The notes: generated by a model not told the origin, from the letters alone. 64,000 nt of DNA from CAVRUD01 sp963724285 (GCA_963724285.1 CAVRUD010000032.1:62001-126000), one strand, 5' to 3'; counted from the first letter of the stretch, positions 8,120 through 16,868 are shown. Numbers and translations: made by a program.

Positions 8120-8766
8120 TCAGCAGCCCGGCAGGTGGATGGCGCCGCCCTCGTCGCGCCCGTGGCGGCCACGACGCACGGCGAGGGCGGCGAGCCCGAC
8201 GCCGAAGACCACCTCGGTCCCGAGCGGGCGATGCCCGATCAGGCGCCCGCTCACCCGGATGGCCCGGCGGACCACGGCGGCGGCGAGCGCGAGCCCCGTG
8301 ACGAGCGCCGCGACGCCGACGGCGACCACGCCGACCGGTTCGGCCGCGGCCGACGCCGTCGCCAGGGCCACGGCCCCGGCCGGTGTCCGGAGGCGGGGCA
8401 CCCCTAGGGGCCCGAGGGCGAGCCGCTTCGGGTCCTTGCCTTCGCCGGCGAGGCCGCCCGCGACCGGATCGTCGCGCCCGCAGACCAGCCGGATCGCGAG
8501 GAGGCGGAAGGGGTGCCGCTGGCGCCGGGGAGGGCCCCGGTGGAGGAGGGCGGCGGCCGCGGCGATACCCCGCCGCGGGCGCGGGGACGACGGCGACCGT
8601 GGCGGCGGTGGTCGGCGTCTTGGCCCGGACGAGGCGCTTGGTGGCCAGTTGCCTCCTCGCCGTCGCGTGGAGGACCGGCGCCAGCGCCACCTTGGGGCCG
8701 CTCCCGACCGGGAGCACCGGGAGCGGCCCCGACCACGGTCGTCGCGGTGATCGACAGGAGCGCCAC
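8120..8766 (-). pseudogene. Hypothetical membrane protein, frame broken at least twice
   Basis: Three minus-strand frames must be joined to give a sensible protein. It starts near 8766 (MALLSITATTVVGAAP), passes through a stretch with TARRQLATKRLVRAKTP, and ends at 8120 with GALATASAAAEPVGVV-like hydrophobic helices (actual core AVALATASAAAEPVGVVAVG), a basic loop and ...GAIHLPGC. At least two hydrophobic helices lie in the C-terminal part. No family is recognised. The breaks near 8700 and 8575 fall in dense G/C runs. The flanking frames are Arg/Pro-rich and look non-coding. It could be an intact gene with sequencing errors. Confidence 0.4.
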
Positions 8767-8947
8767 GCAGAGCGCGGCGGCGGCCCGCGGTCACCGGTCG
8801 TCGGCGGCCACCGCCGCGCCCCCGGGCGGCACCCGTCCGCTGGCGCGGCCGGTCCCGGGGTGCTCCCCCCCGCCAACCGGCCGGCCGCCCTGTGCGACCA
8901 CCGGGAGTCCGCCGCGGCCCCGCCCGACGGCACACATGTGCCACGCA

Positions 8948-8970
8948 GGTCGTGGCGAGGCGTCCTGACC
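8948..8970 (+). repeat. R5 repeat copy
   Basis: Copy of the short dispersed sequence GTCGTGGCGAGGCGTC. Others lie at 10703-10738 (reverse), 15291 (partial) and 19739. It is directly followed by an R1 element here, and the 19739 copy directly follows one, so the two may have moved or spread together. Confidence 0.6.
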
Positions 8971-8973
8971 GAC

Positions 8974-9085
8974 TAGAGCGCTCGTCGGGACGGTTGACCG
9001 CGTGTCCCCGGCAGCCCGGGCCAACCTTGGGCCGTGAGCCCCGGGTGACCCCGGAGAGCAGCCAACCTTTTCAACGAGCGCTCTA
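8974..9085. mobile_element. R1 MITE-like element with terminal inverted repeats
   Basis: A 112-base element with imperfect inverted ends TAGAGCGCTCGTCGGGACGG (left) and, read inward from the right, TAGAGCGCTCGTTGAAAAGG. The centre is GCCCGGGCCAACCTTGGGCC followed by GTGAGCCCCGGG. It has no coding capacity. The right end supplies the TAG stop codon of the gene at 9083-9571. Relatives lie at 12086, 19582, 23478, 40126, 46130, 56837 and 58186. Confidence 0.75.
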
Positions 9086-9571
9086 GCGTCGTTGTGGAGG
9101 CGACTCACCCTCCGCGCCCGCGTTCGCCATCGCCAGGAGCGCCGTCACGAACTCCTTCCGGCGGAAAAAGAGCCGGATCTCGGTCCAGAGTTCGGGGTCC
9201 TGGCGACCGAGCGCGAGCAGGCGCTCCGAGAAGACGACATCGCCCCGGGCTCGCTGTTCCGTCATGAACTCGGTCGAAAGCATCTCCGCCAGGTAGAGCG
9301 GGCCAACGTCGGCAAACTTCTCCCGGTAGTAGCCAACCAGCCGGGCAAGCTCCGCGGTCGTCAGGGGCTCGCCGCTCTCAGCGCCGAACGCGGTGCGCCA
9401 ATCGACAACCCCGAGAAACGCGTCAAGCAGGTCGATCCGTTCCCCGGACCGCACCCTGTCTACCAGATCGTCCACCTTGCCCCGGTCCACCGGCAACTCG
9501 TGCGGGGTCTCCGGCAGGCTTCCGTTGTCGCTCGACCGCCCGATTCCTTCACCGATCCCATGGTCATCCAT
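9083..9571 (-). CDS. Hypothetical protein
   Basis: A 162-residue, mostly helical soluble protein with no recognised family. The ATG at 9571 (MDDHGIGEGIGRSSDNG) follows a G-rich stretch; the frame stays open upstream but becomes Arg-rich. The middle reads LTTAELARLVGYYREKFADV and the C terminus has FFRRKEFVTALLAMANAG. Codon usage and composition look genuine. Its stop codon lies inside the terminal repeat of the adjacent R1 element, so the original C terminus may have been slightly different. Confidence 0.65.
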   Translation of the reverse strand: MDDHGIGEGIGRSSDNGSLPETPHELPVDRGKVDDLVDRVRSGERIDLLDAFLGVVDWRTAFGAESGEPLTTAELARLVGYYREKFADVGPLYLAEMLSTEFMTEQRARGDVVFSERLLALGRQDPELWTEIRLFFRRKEFVTALLAMANAGAEGESPPQRR

Positions 9572-9802
9572 CACCTGCGCCCGCTCCCCCGCTCCCGACC
9601 GGCAAGCGCCTTGAATCAGGAGTCTTGAACCAGGAGTATAGAAGGCCCGTCCTCGGCAATCGTGCCGACCAGCTTCGCCGGCCCTGGCCCGCGCGAATAG
9701 GCAGCCTGGACGATGCCGCCATCCCTTGTCCACGGCACCCTACCACCACCGGCGACGCCACGCGGCGCTTGCCCTTGGAACCATCCCATCGGAGGTGTCG
9801 AC

Positions 9803-10243
9803 ATGAGATCCATGGCCACATCACCCCTGCGAACACGCCTGCTCATCGCGTCCGCGATCCTCGTCCTCTTAGGAGCGGCGTTGATCGGCCCCACCGGCCC
9901 CGGCGGGGCCGCCGCCTATCCCGCCCTCTGCGGCCCCGGCCAGCGGCCCGATCTCATCATCACCTCCGTCGTCGGGTCCAGCTTCACGGTCGCCAACACC
10001 GGCACCTGCGCCACCGCCCGCCCCTTCACCGTCCGCGCTGGCGGATCCGGCTTCGGCGTTCGCACCGCCCAGATCGATGAGTTCCTCGCCCCCGGCGACG
10101 TCACCTCATTCGCCTTCGTCGGCGTCCCGTCGGGCACCTTCCTCGTCCGCGTCACCGCCGACAGCGAGAACCAGATCCGCGAGAGCGACGAGACCAACAA
10201 CACGCGCCTGGCCACCGTCACCGTCAGCGACGGTTCGGTCTGA
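9803..10243 (+). CDS. Secreted CARDB-domain protein
   Basis: A 146-residue exported protein. The ATG at 9803 follows GGAGGTG and is chosen over an upstream start lacking a signal peptide. Residues about 1-35 form a signal peptide (TRLLIASAILVLLGAALIG). The mature part is one CARDB-type immunoglobulin-like domain: RPDLIITSVVGSSFTVANTG at the start, GPGDVTSFAFVG-like strand (actual APGDVTSFAFVG), and the hallmark end RVTADSENQIRESDETNNTR. CARDB domains mediate cell-surface adhesion or substrate binding. It is a single-domain, stand-alone protein with no clear operon partner. Confidence 0.85.
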   Translation: MRSMATSPLRTRLLIASAILVLLGAALIGPTGPGGAAAYPALCGPGQRPDLIITSVVGSSFTVANTGTCATARPFTVRAGGSGFGVRTAQIDEFLAPGDVTSFAFVGVPSGTFLVRVTADSENQIRESDETNNTRLATVTVSDGSV

Positions 10244-10420
10244 GCAATCCATCGTTGGGCACGATCGCACGCAAGACGCCTCGGCGCGATTGACCCACCG
10301 CGAAGTCCGCGGCAACGCAAAGGCACTCAAGCCCATTTCCGCACGAATCAACGCGTGCGACATCTGCGAGAATGGATTCGTTGCTGACCGCTCGATCCTA
10401 AACGCCCATGGACATACGTA

Positions 10421-10672
10421 ATGGGCTTCATCGCGTGGATTGTCTTTGGGGCGCTGGCCGGTTGGCTGGCCGGGAAACTGGCCGGCGACGACGATGGCGC
10501 GGGCTGCCTGACGAACATCATCGTCGGCATCGTCGGCGCCTTCATCGGCGGGATTATCTACAAGCTCTTCTCTGGCGAGGACTGGAACTTCGAGTTCAAC
10601 ATCCCCAGCTTCGCGGTGGCCGTCGGTGGCTCCATCGTCCTCCTCCTCGTCCTGCGGTTGGTGCGGCGCTGA
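10421..10672 (+). CDS. GlsB/YeaQ/YmgE family stress-response membrane protein
   Basis: An 83-residue membrane protein with the transglycosylase-associated-protein signature. MGFIAWIVFGALAGWLAGKL starts the first helix, then GAGCLTNIIVGIVGAFIGG (second helix) and a last helix before the RLVRR end. Length and helix spacing fit the family. Members are linked to general stress responses in many bacteria; the molecular role is not established. A start at 10421 (ATGGG) overlaps an upstream ATG in another frame. Confidence 0.85.
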   Translation: MGFIAWIVFGALAGWLAGKLAGDDDGAGCLTNIIVGIVGAFIGGIIYKLFSGEDWNFEFNIPSFAVAVGGSIVLLLVLRLVRR

Positions 10673-10702
10673 TCTTCCCTGCTTTCCATAGACACGCGAG
10701 AC

Positions 10703-10738
10703 GACACGCCTCGCCACGACGTCCTGGGTCTTCCGCAC
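10703..10738 (-). repeat. R5 repeat copy, reverse orientation
   Basis: Minus-strand copy of the R5 sequence: GTGCGGAAGACCCAGGACGT followed by CGTGGCGAGGCGTGTC. It closely matches 19719-19757, where the same order GTGCGGAAGA, CCAGGATGTCGTGGCGAGGC is found. Confidence 0.6.
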
Positions 10739-10885
10739 CGTAGATACTGCTGGCGAATTCCTCGTGGTGGGATCGAGGCACGGCAGCGGCGGCTAACGGG
10801 ACCGCCAGCAGGCCCGAACGTGCGGGGCGGGGTGGCCATCGGGGTCGGATCCGCTCCCCATTGCGCATTCGCCGGCCGTATCAAC

Positions 10886-10921
10886 GTCGCGGAAGAGCCG
10901 ACATGCTTGACACCTGTTTGC
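10886..10921 (+). repeat. R6 repeat copy containing a TTGACA box
   Basis: CGGAAGAGCCGACATGCTTG followed by ACACCTGTTTGC. Reverse copies lie at 15362-15385 and 19485-19522. Each carries CTTGACAC, so a -35-like promoter element is part of the repeat. It sits about 100 bases upstream of the hydrolase remnant. Confidence 0.6.
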
Positions 10922-11016
10922 GGTCGGGCGTAGCACACGCCATGGTGCTCCGGTCGGCGGGGTGCCGACCGTGCGGTCGGTTGGACCGCGAGCGACATGC
11001 CCGGTGAGGGGTGCCC

Positions 11017-11190
11017 ATGCCTCACCTGACGGTGCCGGGAACGCGACTTTTCTATGCCCACGGGGGGCACGGCAACCGCCGCTCGTCTTCGTCCACGGCG
11101 TCCCCATCGTTCTCTGCCACGGCTGACGGCACAGTGGCGGTCATGGGACGTTCTCGCTCCGGCCGCGGACGTCACGACGAGGCGTGCTCG
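11017..11190 (+). pseudogene. Alpha/beta hydrolase N-terminal remnant
   Basis: An ATG at 11017 with GGTGAGGGG upstream opens MPHLTVPGTRLFYAHGG, a typical alpha/beta-hydrolase first strand. One frame over comes PPLVFVHGVP, the oxyanion-hole HG motif, then in a third frame WRSWDVLAPAADV. So at least two shifts occur within 170 bases. The sequence then runs into the 3' end of the convergent methyltransferase gene. The rest of the hydrolase, including nucleophile and His, is missing. The 24 bases at 11100-11123 recur exactly at 15334-15357. Confidence 0.55.
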
Positions 11191-11969
11191 CCTAATGCCC
11201 CGAACCGGTACATCCGGAGCAGGTCCGACGGTGCGACGAACACCTCCTGCACGGTGCCGAACCCCGCGTCGCGGCCCAGTTCGTGCCAGCGGGACGCGGT
11301 CTCGGGGAAATCGGCGGCGTGGACGTGGGCCACGAAGGTGTCCCATGCCGCGGGCGTGTACGCCGTCCACGACGGCCGCTGTTGGTCCCAGCGACGCAAC
11401 CATCCGGCGCGATCCTCGCCGTCCGGGCTCGCGGGCTCGTAGATCAGGAGCAGCCCGCGCTCGCCGACGATGCCGCGGATCGCGCGCATCACGGCGAGTT
11501 TGGCCGGGGTCAGCAGGTGGTGCAGCGACAACCCGATCCAGACGACGTCCGCCGGTTCCGCTCCCTCGCCCAGGGCCTCGACGAAATCGCGTTGCTCCAG
11601 CGTCACGGGGCAGTCGAGCGCCGCCAGCGCCTGCCCCGCCAGGTCCAGCGCGGCGCGGGAGAGGTCGATGCCGTGGTACCGGGTGATCCGCGTGCCGCTG
11701 AGCGCGTCGACGATCTCGACGGCGTCGCCACAGCCGACATCGACGAACCGGAACGGCTGGCGGGCCTCGTCGACCAGGATCCGGCGCAGCCAGCCGTAGA
11801 CCTCGCGATGGAAGAGGTAGTTGTGGTCGACCATCGTGCGGTAGGTCTGCCACTCCTGGTGGAACACCGCCTGCGCCGACGCGTCCGGCGCGTCACCCGC
11901 CGGCACCAGGTAGCGCTCGTTCAGTTCCGCGGCCGTTCCGTCCAGTTGGTTCGACTCGTGCCCGCCCAT
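11172..11969 (-). CDS. Class I SAM-dependent methyltransferase
   Basis: A 265-residue soluble methyltransferase. Motif I is FRFVDVGCGDAVEIVDAL, the acidic end of strand 2 is YHGIDLSRAALDLAG, and motif post-I/II are LEQRDFVEAL and ADVVWIGLSLHHL. A C-terminal cap (GWLRRWDQQRPSWTAYTP) may select substrate. No substrate can be named. It faces away from the hydrolase remnant and is separated by 280 bases, including an R1 core, from the secreted SnoaL-cupin gene, whose 3' end points towards it. Confidence 0.88.
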   Translation of the reverse strand: MGGHESNQLDGTAAELNERYLVPAGDAPDASAQAVFHQEWQTYRTMVDHNYLFHREVYGWLRRILVDEARQPFRFVDVGCGDAVEIVDALSGTRITRYHGIDLSRAALDLAGQALAALDCPVTLEQRDFVEALGEGAEPADVVWIGLSLHHLLTPAKLAVMRAIRGIVGERGLLLIYEPASPDGEDRAGWLRRWDQQRPSWTAYTPAAWDTFVAHVHAADFPETASRWHELGRDAGFGTVQEVFVAPSDLLRMYRFGALGEHASS

Positions 11970-12085
11970 CGGTTCCCTCCTGGTGTCATCTTCAACGCTT
12001 CCTTCGAGGTTTCGCCCGTCTAGCCCGGTCCCTTATGGAGATTGAGGAAACGATCGCGGGTTTTTTGGAGCGTCGCCGCGCCCCC

Positions 12086-12130
12086 TTCTCGCCCGGGCCA
12101 ACCTTGGGCCGTGAGTCTCGGGCGGCAGCG
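12086..12130. repeat. R1 core, partial copy
   Basis: Contains CTCGCCCGGGCCAACCTTGG, then GCCGTGAGTCTCGGGCGGCA, the central part of R1. The terminal inverted repeats are not clear here. It occupies the gap between the methyltransferase and SnoaL-cupin genes. Confidence 0.6.
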
Positions 12131-12249
12131 GAGCCGGCATCTCCCGTCCCGGCACCGCCCCCAAAAAGCCATGATCAATTCCGCCACCTCCATCAGGGCC
12201 GGACCCACATTGACCCCCAACGACGCGCTTGCTCCCACGCCCGTCACGA

Positions 12250-13509
12250 TCACGGCCCCCGCTCTCCTGGCACAGTCTCGGGAACATCCGGCGCGATCGT
12301 CACCAGCAGGACGACGAGCGGTCCGTCCCCACCGTTGCGGAGGGTGGCGACGGCACCGGGCTCAACGAGCGCCTGCGACCCGGCCGAGCGGTGGGCGTCG
12401 CCGTTGTTGGTGGCCAAGCTGAGCGTCCCCGCCTCGACGAAGATGAACTGCGACCTGGTCGCGCCGTACGGCGCGAGACCTGTCTGCGGCGCAAGCGTGA
12501 GCCGCCCCAGCGCGATCGCGGCCGGCTCCGTCGGGAGTTCGAGAGCCACCTTATCGATCAGGAGCTGGGCCGTGATGTCCGGCGCCCCCGGTATCGGCCA
12601 GAGGTACGCGTCCCCCCCCGGTGCGCCCCTGCCTTGCCACGGGAGCAGCGTCACGGCCAGCACGACGGTGGGCGTCCGTTCGGCGTTGCGGAACGCGTGG
12701 CGGACGCCGGGGAAGACGAGGAGGCCATCCCCAGGATGCAACGCAACGTCAACGCCGACCGGCGCGGTCGTCGGCTGCGGGCTGCCCACCCCGTCCGCCG
12801 CACCGCGCGTGAGCACCGCCGGCCCGTCCACCTGGGCGGTGAGGGTGCCGGCCTCCACGGCGAGGAGGAGCGGACCGAGGTCGCTCATCCGAAGCTGACG
12901 CGCCCCCGGCGCATAGGTGTAGCGCGCCAGCCGGACGACGGCCGCTGCCGGCGGCCGCGCGAGTGGCGCCTGGCCGAGGGGAGAGGGCAGCACCGGCCAG
13001 TCACCGGCGCCCCAGCGTTCCACGATCCGGTCGCCGGCGATCCGGAAGAGGTCGTGCGTTTCCCAGGTCGGCGACAGGCCGGCCAGGGGAACGCCGAGGA
13101 ACTCTCCGTCCGCGACGCCATCCACCCACACCCGTGCCAGGACCGAGTCGCCCTGCGCGATCGGCCCCTCCGGTGTGAGCCGCATGGCCGGGAAGGTTGC
13201 GCGGAGGGCGAGGAGGTACCGGACGAGGCCGGCGCGGGTCGGAGCGAACCCGGGGCGCGCCGTGCGGTCCACGAAGTCGGCGGCGACCACCCCGTCGAGG
13301 GACGAGGCGTCCCCGGTCCGCAGCGCCTCGTTGACGGCCGCGTAGTACTGCCGGACAAGGGCTGTGTCGGCGGCGGCGGCAGCGCCCTGGGCGATAGGCG
13401 ACCCGGCCTGGAGCGCGGGCTGCGCGATCAAGGTGCCGGTCCCGAGCAAGGCAACACCGGTGGCCAGGGCGAGCACGCAGATCAAGGGAAGGGGGACCGA
13501 CCGGCGCAT
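12250..13509 (-). CDS. Secreted protein with SnoaL-like and two cupin-like domains
   Basis: A 419-residue exported protein. It has a signal peptide at about 1-30 (PLPLICVLALATGVALLGTG). A SnoaL/ester-cyclase-like domain follows at about 50-180 (LVRQYYAAVNEALRTGDASS, HDLFRIAGDRIVERWGAGDW), then two cupin-like beta domains at about 190-300 and 310-415 (VDVALHPGDGLLVFPGVRHA; VEPGAVATLRNGGDGPLVVL). Intracellular SnoaL proteins are polyketide cyclases or just NTF2-fold binders, so the secreted fusion probably binds a small molecule; function is unknown. The arrangement parallels the separate secreted cupin and SnoaL genes at 31338-33341. A conserved upstream block is at 13660-13743. Confidence 0.8.
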   Translation of the reverse strand: MRRSVPLPLICVLALATGVALLGTGTLIAQPALQAGSPIAQGAAAAADTALVRQYYAAVNEALRTGDASSLDGVVAADFVDRTARPGFAPTRAGLVRYLLALRATFPAMRLTPEGPIAQGDSVLARVWVDGVADGEFLGVPLAGLSPTWETHDLFRIAGDRIVERWGAGDWPVLPSPLGQAPLARPPAAAVVRLARYTYAPGARQLRMSDLGPLLLAVEAGTLTAQVDGPAVLTRGAADGVGSPQPTTAPVGVDVALHPGDGLLVFPGVRHAFRNAERTPTVVLAVTLLPWQGRGAPGGDAYLWPIPGAPDITAQLLIDKVALELPTEPAAIALGRLTLAPQTGLAPYGATRSQFIFVEAGTLSLATNNGDAHRSAGSQALVEPGAVATLRNGGDGPLVVLLVTIAPDVPETVPGERGP

Positions 13510-14020
13510 GGCACGCCCTCCTCACCGCGGCAAGGCAACCGCGACAGCCTCGACAGGGACCGCGTCTGCCGACGAAATCGAGAAGTTTCCCGGTGCTTGC
13601 AGACGCATCGCCATCATGCGCCGCCACGACCTGCCGCGCACCGGCCGGAGGGCCGATTTCACGGGCGGCGCGATGGTGTTCGCCCTATGCACATTTACGT
13701 AGGCGATGGAGGCAGGACCGAGGGACCGGCCGGCGGCTCAGACACACATCCCGTCATGATGTGGTTGACACCCATGGGTAATCGGGGCGGCCGATCCTCC
13801 TCTTTTGCGGACTCCGGATGAACGCTGGTGTACCGTGCGGCCCCGCTCACGGCGGTCTTGCCGTAGCACCAGGGGGCAGCCGGACGGGTGCCAGCGTCAG
13901 CGTGGAGAGCGGCGTCAGCTCGGCCGCCGGGGTGGACCGAGCGGCGCGGGAGCCACCCAGCGTCGGCGATCGCGGGCGCTCAACGCCGCCGCGGGCTGGG
14001 TCGGTCGGCCCCCCGCCGAC
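13510..14020. other. Gene-poor gap with one conserved regulatory-looking block
   Basis: About 510 bases between the SnoaL-cupin gene and the 104-residue hypothetical gene. Apart from the conserved block at 13660-13743, I see no credible gene. Frames are Arg/Gly-rich on both strands. Confidence 0.5.
13660..13743. promoter_or_regulatory. Conserved ~80-base block shared with 16785-16866
   Basis: The block has CGCCCTATGCACATTTACGT then AGGC at 13681-13704, and GGCCGGCGGCTCAGAC near 13730-13743. The same two parts in the same order and spacing lie at 16806-16829 and 16854-16868. In both cases the block is upstream of a minus-strand gene (about 170 bases before 13509; about 130 before 16676). It is a candidate operator/promoter for the neighbouring LuxR-type regulator. 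Confidence 0.55.
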
Positions 14021-14335
14021 CTACCGCACGTTGCCGGTGCCGCCGGGATGGGGCGTCGGCGTGGGGACCAGCGGGGCGGGTGTCGGCATCAGGGTCGGCA
14101 GCGGGGTGGGTTCGGGCGTCGGCGAGGGCCGGTAGCCCACCTCGACGGTGATCACGACGGCGACGGGCGGCGGGGCGGGCGGCACGGCGACGTAGTAGCG
14201 CCCCTCGCCGAGCGCCAAGCCGGTCAGGAAGCAGCTCAGCGCCGTCAACAGCCAGGCCAGGGTCGGGGCCTTGGCGCGGAGCGCCGAGGCCTCGGGCGTG
14301 GCGGCGGCGGCGCGGGTTCGGCGCGCATCCATCAT
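14021..14335 (-). CDS. Hypothetical single-pass membrane protein with Pro/Thr-rich tail
   Basis: A 104-residue protein with one hydrophobic helix at about 24-44 (APTLAWLLTALSCFLTGLAL) and a C-terminal tail of Pro/Thr repeats (PTPEPTPLPTLMPTPAP). The tail is of the kind used to span a cell wall. It begins 24 bases after the stop of the Tam-like gene, so the two are probably one transcript. No family recognised. Confidence 0.65.
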   Translation of the reverse strand: MMDARRTRAAAATPEASALRAKAPTLAWLLTALSCFLTGLALGEGRYYVAVPPAPPPVAVVITVEVGYRPSPTPEPTPLPTLMPTPAPLVPTPTPHPGGTGNVR

Positions 14336-14358
14336 CGTCCTCGTGCCCGCCGTTCTGG

Positions 14359-15177
14359 TCAGACCGTCGCGACGATGAAGAGGCGGCGGAAGGGGTAGAG
14401 CGTCCGCCCGTCGGCCCGGACGGGGTACGCGGCGCGGAGGCGGCGCGCGTATTCCCCAAGGAAGCTCGCGCGCCCGCGGTCATCCAGGCCGGTCAGGATC
14501 GGCCGCAGCCCCGTTCCCTTCACCCATTCGAGGACGGGATCGGTCCCTTCGAGCACCTGCAGGTATTCGGTCTCCCAGATGTCGAGGCCGCGTGTGCGCT
14601 CCGTCAGCAGGTCGTAGTAGACAGCGGCATCTTCGACCCAGTTGCGGCCGACCGCCTGCCGCAGCGTTTCCGGGCCGATGGGTTCGTCGTCGGGGCCGCC
14701 GTTGGCCAGGGTCTCACGCATCAGGCGGTGCGATGGCGCGGCCCAACTCTGCGGCATCTGCACCGCCAGGCACCCACCCGGCTTTATCAACCCGACCAGG
14801 CGCGGGAACAGTTCGTGATGGCCGTCCACCCAGTGGAGCGTCGCATTGGCGTAGATCAGGTCGGGTGCCGCCTCGGGGTGCCAATCGCGGAGATCCGCCT
14901 CGATCCAGCGCACCCGGCTCGGCTCCGTCGCCGCCCGGGCCAGCATCTCCGCCGAGTGATCGAGTCCGGAGACCGCCGCCGCCGGCCACCGGTCGGCGAT
15001 GAGGCGGGTCACCTGCCCCGTGCCGCAGCCCAGGTCGTAGACCACCGCGGGCGCGTCCAGGGGGACGCGCTCGAGCAATTCGAGCGCGGGCCGCAGTCGG
15101 TGGTCGGCGAACTTCGCGTAGAGTGCCGGATCCCACCGCGTGCCGGCGACCTCACCCTGATGCAACGGCGACGCCAT
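14359..15177 (-). CDS. tam: Trans-aconitate 2-methyltransferase-like protein
   Basis: A 272-residue SAM-dependent methyltransferase with the Tam arrangement. WDPALYAKFADHRLRPALEL precedes motif I (VVYDLGCGTGQVTRLI). SGLDHSAEMLARA and IEADLRDWHPEAAPDLIYAN follow, then the ANATLHWV motif and AVQMPQSWAAPSH. Tam methyl-esterifies trans-aconitate, which inhibits aconitase; the family also contains enzymes with other carboxylate substrates, so the exact substrate is not certain. It lies between the FAD monooxygenase and a small membrane protein on the same strand. Confidence 0.85.
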   Translation of the reverse strand: MASPLHQGEVAGTRWDPALYAKFADHRLRPALELLERVPLDAPAVVYDLGCGTGQVTRLIADRWPAAAVSGLDHSAEMLARAATEPSRVRWIEADLRDWHPEAAPDLIYANATLHWVDGHHELFPRLVGLIKPGGCLAVQMPQSWAAPSHRLMRETLANGGPDDEPIGPETLRQAVGRNWVEDAAVYYDLLTERTRGLDIWETEYLQVLEGTDPVLEWVKGTGLRPILTGLDDRGRASFLGEYARRLRAAYPVRADGRTLYPFRRLFIVATV

Positions 15178-15289
15178 CGTCGTGTCCCTCCGTTTCCACC
15201 TCGGCAGGCGGCGACTGTCTTAGCGTACCTGTGTCGGGCCGTCAACTCCGATCCGATACGGCACCGATCCTGCCCACAGACGCACCCCA

Positions 15290-15398
15290 CTTCGTGGCGA
15301 GGCGTGGTCTGAGACACTTGCTAAGACCCCGGTGTCCCCATCGTTCTCTGCCACGGCCAACTGCAAACATGTGTCAAGCATGCTCCGGCGAGGCGTGA
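15290..15398. repeat. Mosaic of R5, a 24-base repeat and R6
   Basis: Three repeat pieces follow one another: TTCGTGGCGAGGCGTG (R5, 15291-15306); the 24 bases at 15334-15357, identical to 11100-11123 inside the hydrolase remnant (starting GTCCCCATCGTTCTCTGCCA); and R6 in reverse at 15362-15385 (GCAAACATGTGTCAAGCATG). The R6 copy overlaps the stop codon of the FAD monooxygenase. Confidence 0.6.
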
Positions 15399-16676
15399 AG
15401 GCGATCGGTCTTGGCGCGGACCGACAGCGAGGGCCGTGTGTTGAGGGTCTCGGGGTCGAAGCCGGCCGTGTGCTTGTAGGAACTGGCGATCTCCTCCAGT
15501 TCCTTCTGGCTGACCACATCGTCGAGGTTCGCGAACCCGTCGGGCGCCCGCTCCTCCACCAGCTCCAATGGCCGCTCCGGACCGCCCGCGCGGTTGGCCA
15601 GCACGACGGCGGCGGTGGCCGGGCGGCGCTCGGCATCGTAGGCCGCCACCGCCGCCGTCGATCGACGGTCGCAACGCCAGTTCCCGGGCCAGGACCCGCG
15701 CGTCGAGGATGGCCTGCGAGGCCCCGTTCCCCCCGGTCGGGTGCATCGGGTGGGCGGCGTCGCCCAGAAGCGTGACCCGTCGGAAGTCCCAGGTCGGCAG
15801 CGGGTCCCGGTCCACCATCGGGTACTGGTAGATGGCCCCAGCCCCGCGGATCAGCGCCGGCACGTCGAGGAACGGGAAGCCGAACGCGGCGAACGGGGCA
15901 AGAACGTCCTCGTGGCGGGCGGTGTGGACCCAGTCCTGGGCGGGCATCGGCCGCCCGTCGGCGATCTTGAATTCGGCCACCCAGTTGATCAGCGCCCGGC
16001 CCCGCTCCTCGTGCCGCCGGGAGATCGGGTAGACAATCACCCGGCGGCCGAAGTGGCCCGCCATCATCATGGTGCGTCCGGACAGGAATGGCGCGCCGTC
16101 CGTGACCGCGCGCCACATGGTGAAGCCGTTCCAGCGGGGCGGGCCTTCGTTCGGGTAGTACGCCCGCCGGACGACCGAGTGGATGCCGTCGCAACCCACG
16201 AGCAGGTCGGCCTCACAGCGGCTGACTGCAGGCTCGCTGGTCCGGTCGACGAACTCCGCCCAGACCCGATCCCCCTCTTGCCCGAAGCGCGTGAGGTGGT
16301 GACCGGTCCGGAGGCGCGCCGGGCCGAGCCGCGCCAGCACGGCACGGTGGAGGACCCCGAGCAGCTCGCCCCGGTGGATGGAGAACTGCGGCCAGCGGTA
16401 GCCGGCGGCCAGGCCGCGCGGTTCGCCCCAGATCCGCTGCCCGTGCGTGGAGTAGAGGACGAACTCGGCGGTGGGGATGCCGACCGCGACCAGGTCGTCG
16501 AGGAGACCGAGCTCGGCCAACTCGCGCACGGCGTGGGGCATGACGTTGATGCCGACGCCCAGCTCCTTGATGGCTGACGCGGATTCGTAGACCTCGACGT
16601 CGACCAGGCCGGCGTCGTGGAGGGCAAGGGCGAGGGCCATACCGCCGATGCCGCCCCCGACAATGGCGATCTTCAT
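15374..16676 (-). CDS. FAD-dependent monooxygenase (PHBH/salicylate hydroxylase type), frameshifted near 15650
   Basis: A flavoprotein monooxygenase of class A, about 433 residues when repaired. The ATG at 16676 gives MKIAIVGGGIGGMALALAL, the FAD-binding GxGxxG fold. The DG motif is LLVGCDGIHSVVRRAY and the GD motif is VTLLGDAAHPMHPTGGNG. At about 15650 the frame breaks in a G/C run; the next frame continues AVAAYDAERRPATAAVVLAN to the stop at 15374. The closest relatives I recall are PhzS- and salicylate hydroxylase-like enzymes that hydroxylate aromatic acids with NAD(P)H and O2; the substrate is unknown. It is flanked by a LuxR-type regulator upstream and a methyltransferase downstream. 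Confidence 0.85.
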
Positions 16677-16784
16677 GCCGTCCCTCCATCTGCGCGGGCC
16701 TTTCAGCGTGCGCCCGCACCGGGCGGGCACGACACCATGGTGCGCCGTCGGTGGGCGGCGCGCATCGGCCGGGTGACCGATTTT

Positions 16785-16868
16785 GCGGACGGCGCGTCGA
16801 GTTTCCGCCCTATGCACGTTTACGTAGGCTACGTGGGCGTGACCCGGCAGCCGACCGGCGGCTCAGAC
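16785..16868. promoter_or_regulatory. Second copy of the conserved ~80-base block
   Basis: CGCCCTATGCACGTTTACGT then AGGC at 16806-16829, differing by one base from 13681-13704. CGGCGGCTCAGAC (16856-16868) includes the stop codon of the LuxR-type regulator. It lies between that regulator's end and the start of the FAD monooxygenase, about 130 bases upstream of the latter. Confidence 0.55.

Noticed and set aside
8383..8976. Plus-strand frames over 8.4-9.0 kb
   Set aside because: Arg/Gly/Pro-rich products without motifs; the minus-strand pieces give better helices and a signal-like start.
12229..13821. 530-codon plus-strand frame
   Set aside because: Antisense to the secreted SnoaL-cupin gene, whose domains and signal peptide are clear; the plus-strand product is Arg/Gly/Pro-rich without motifs.
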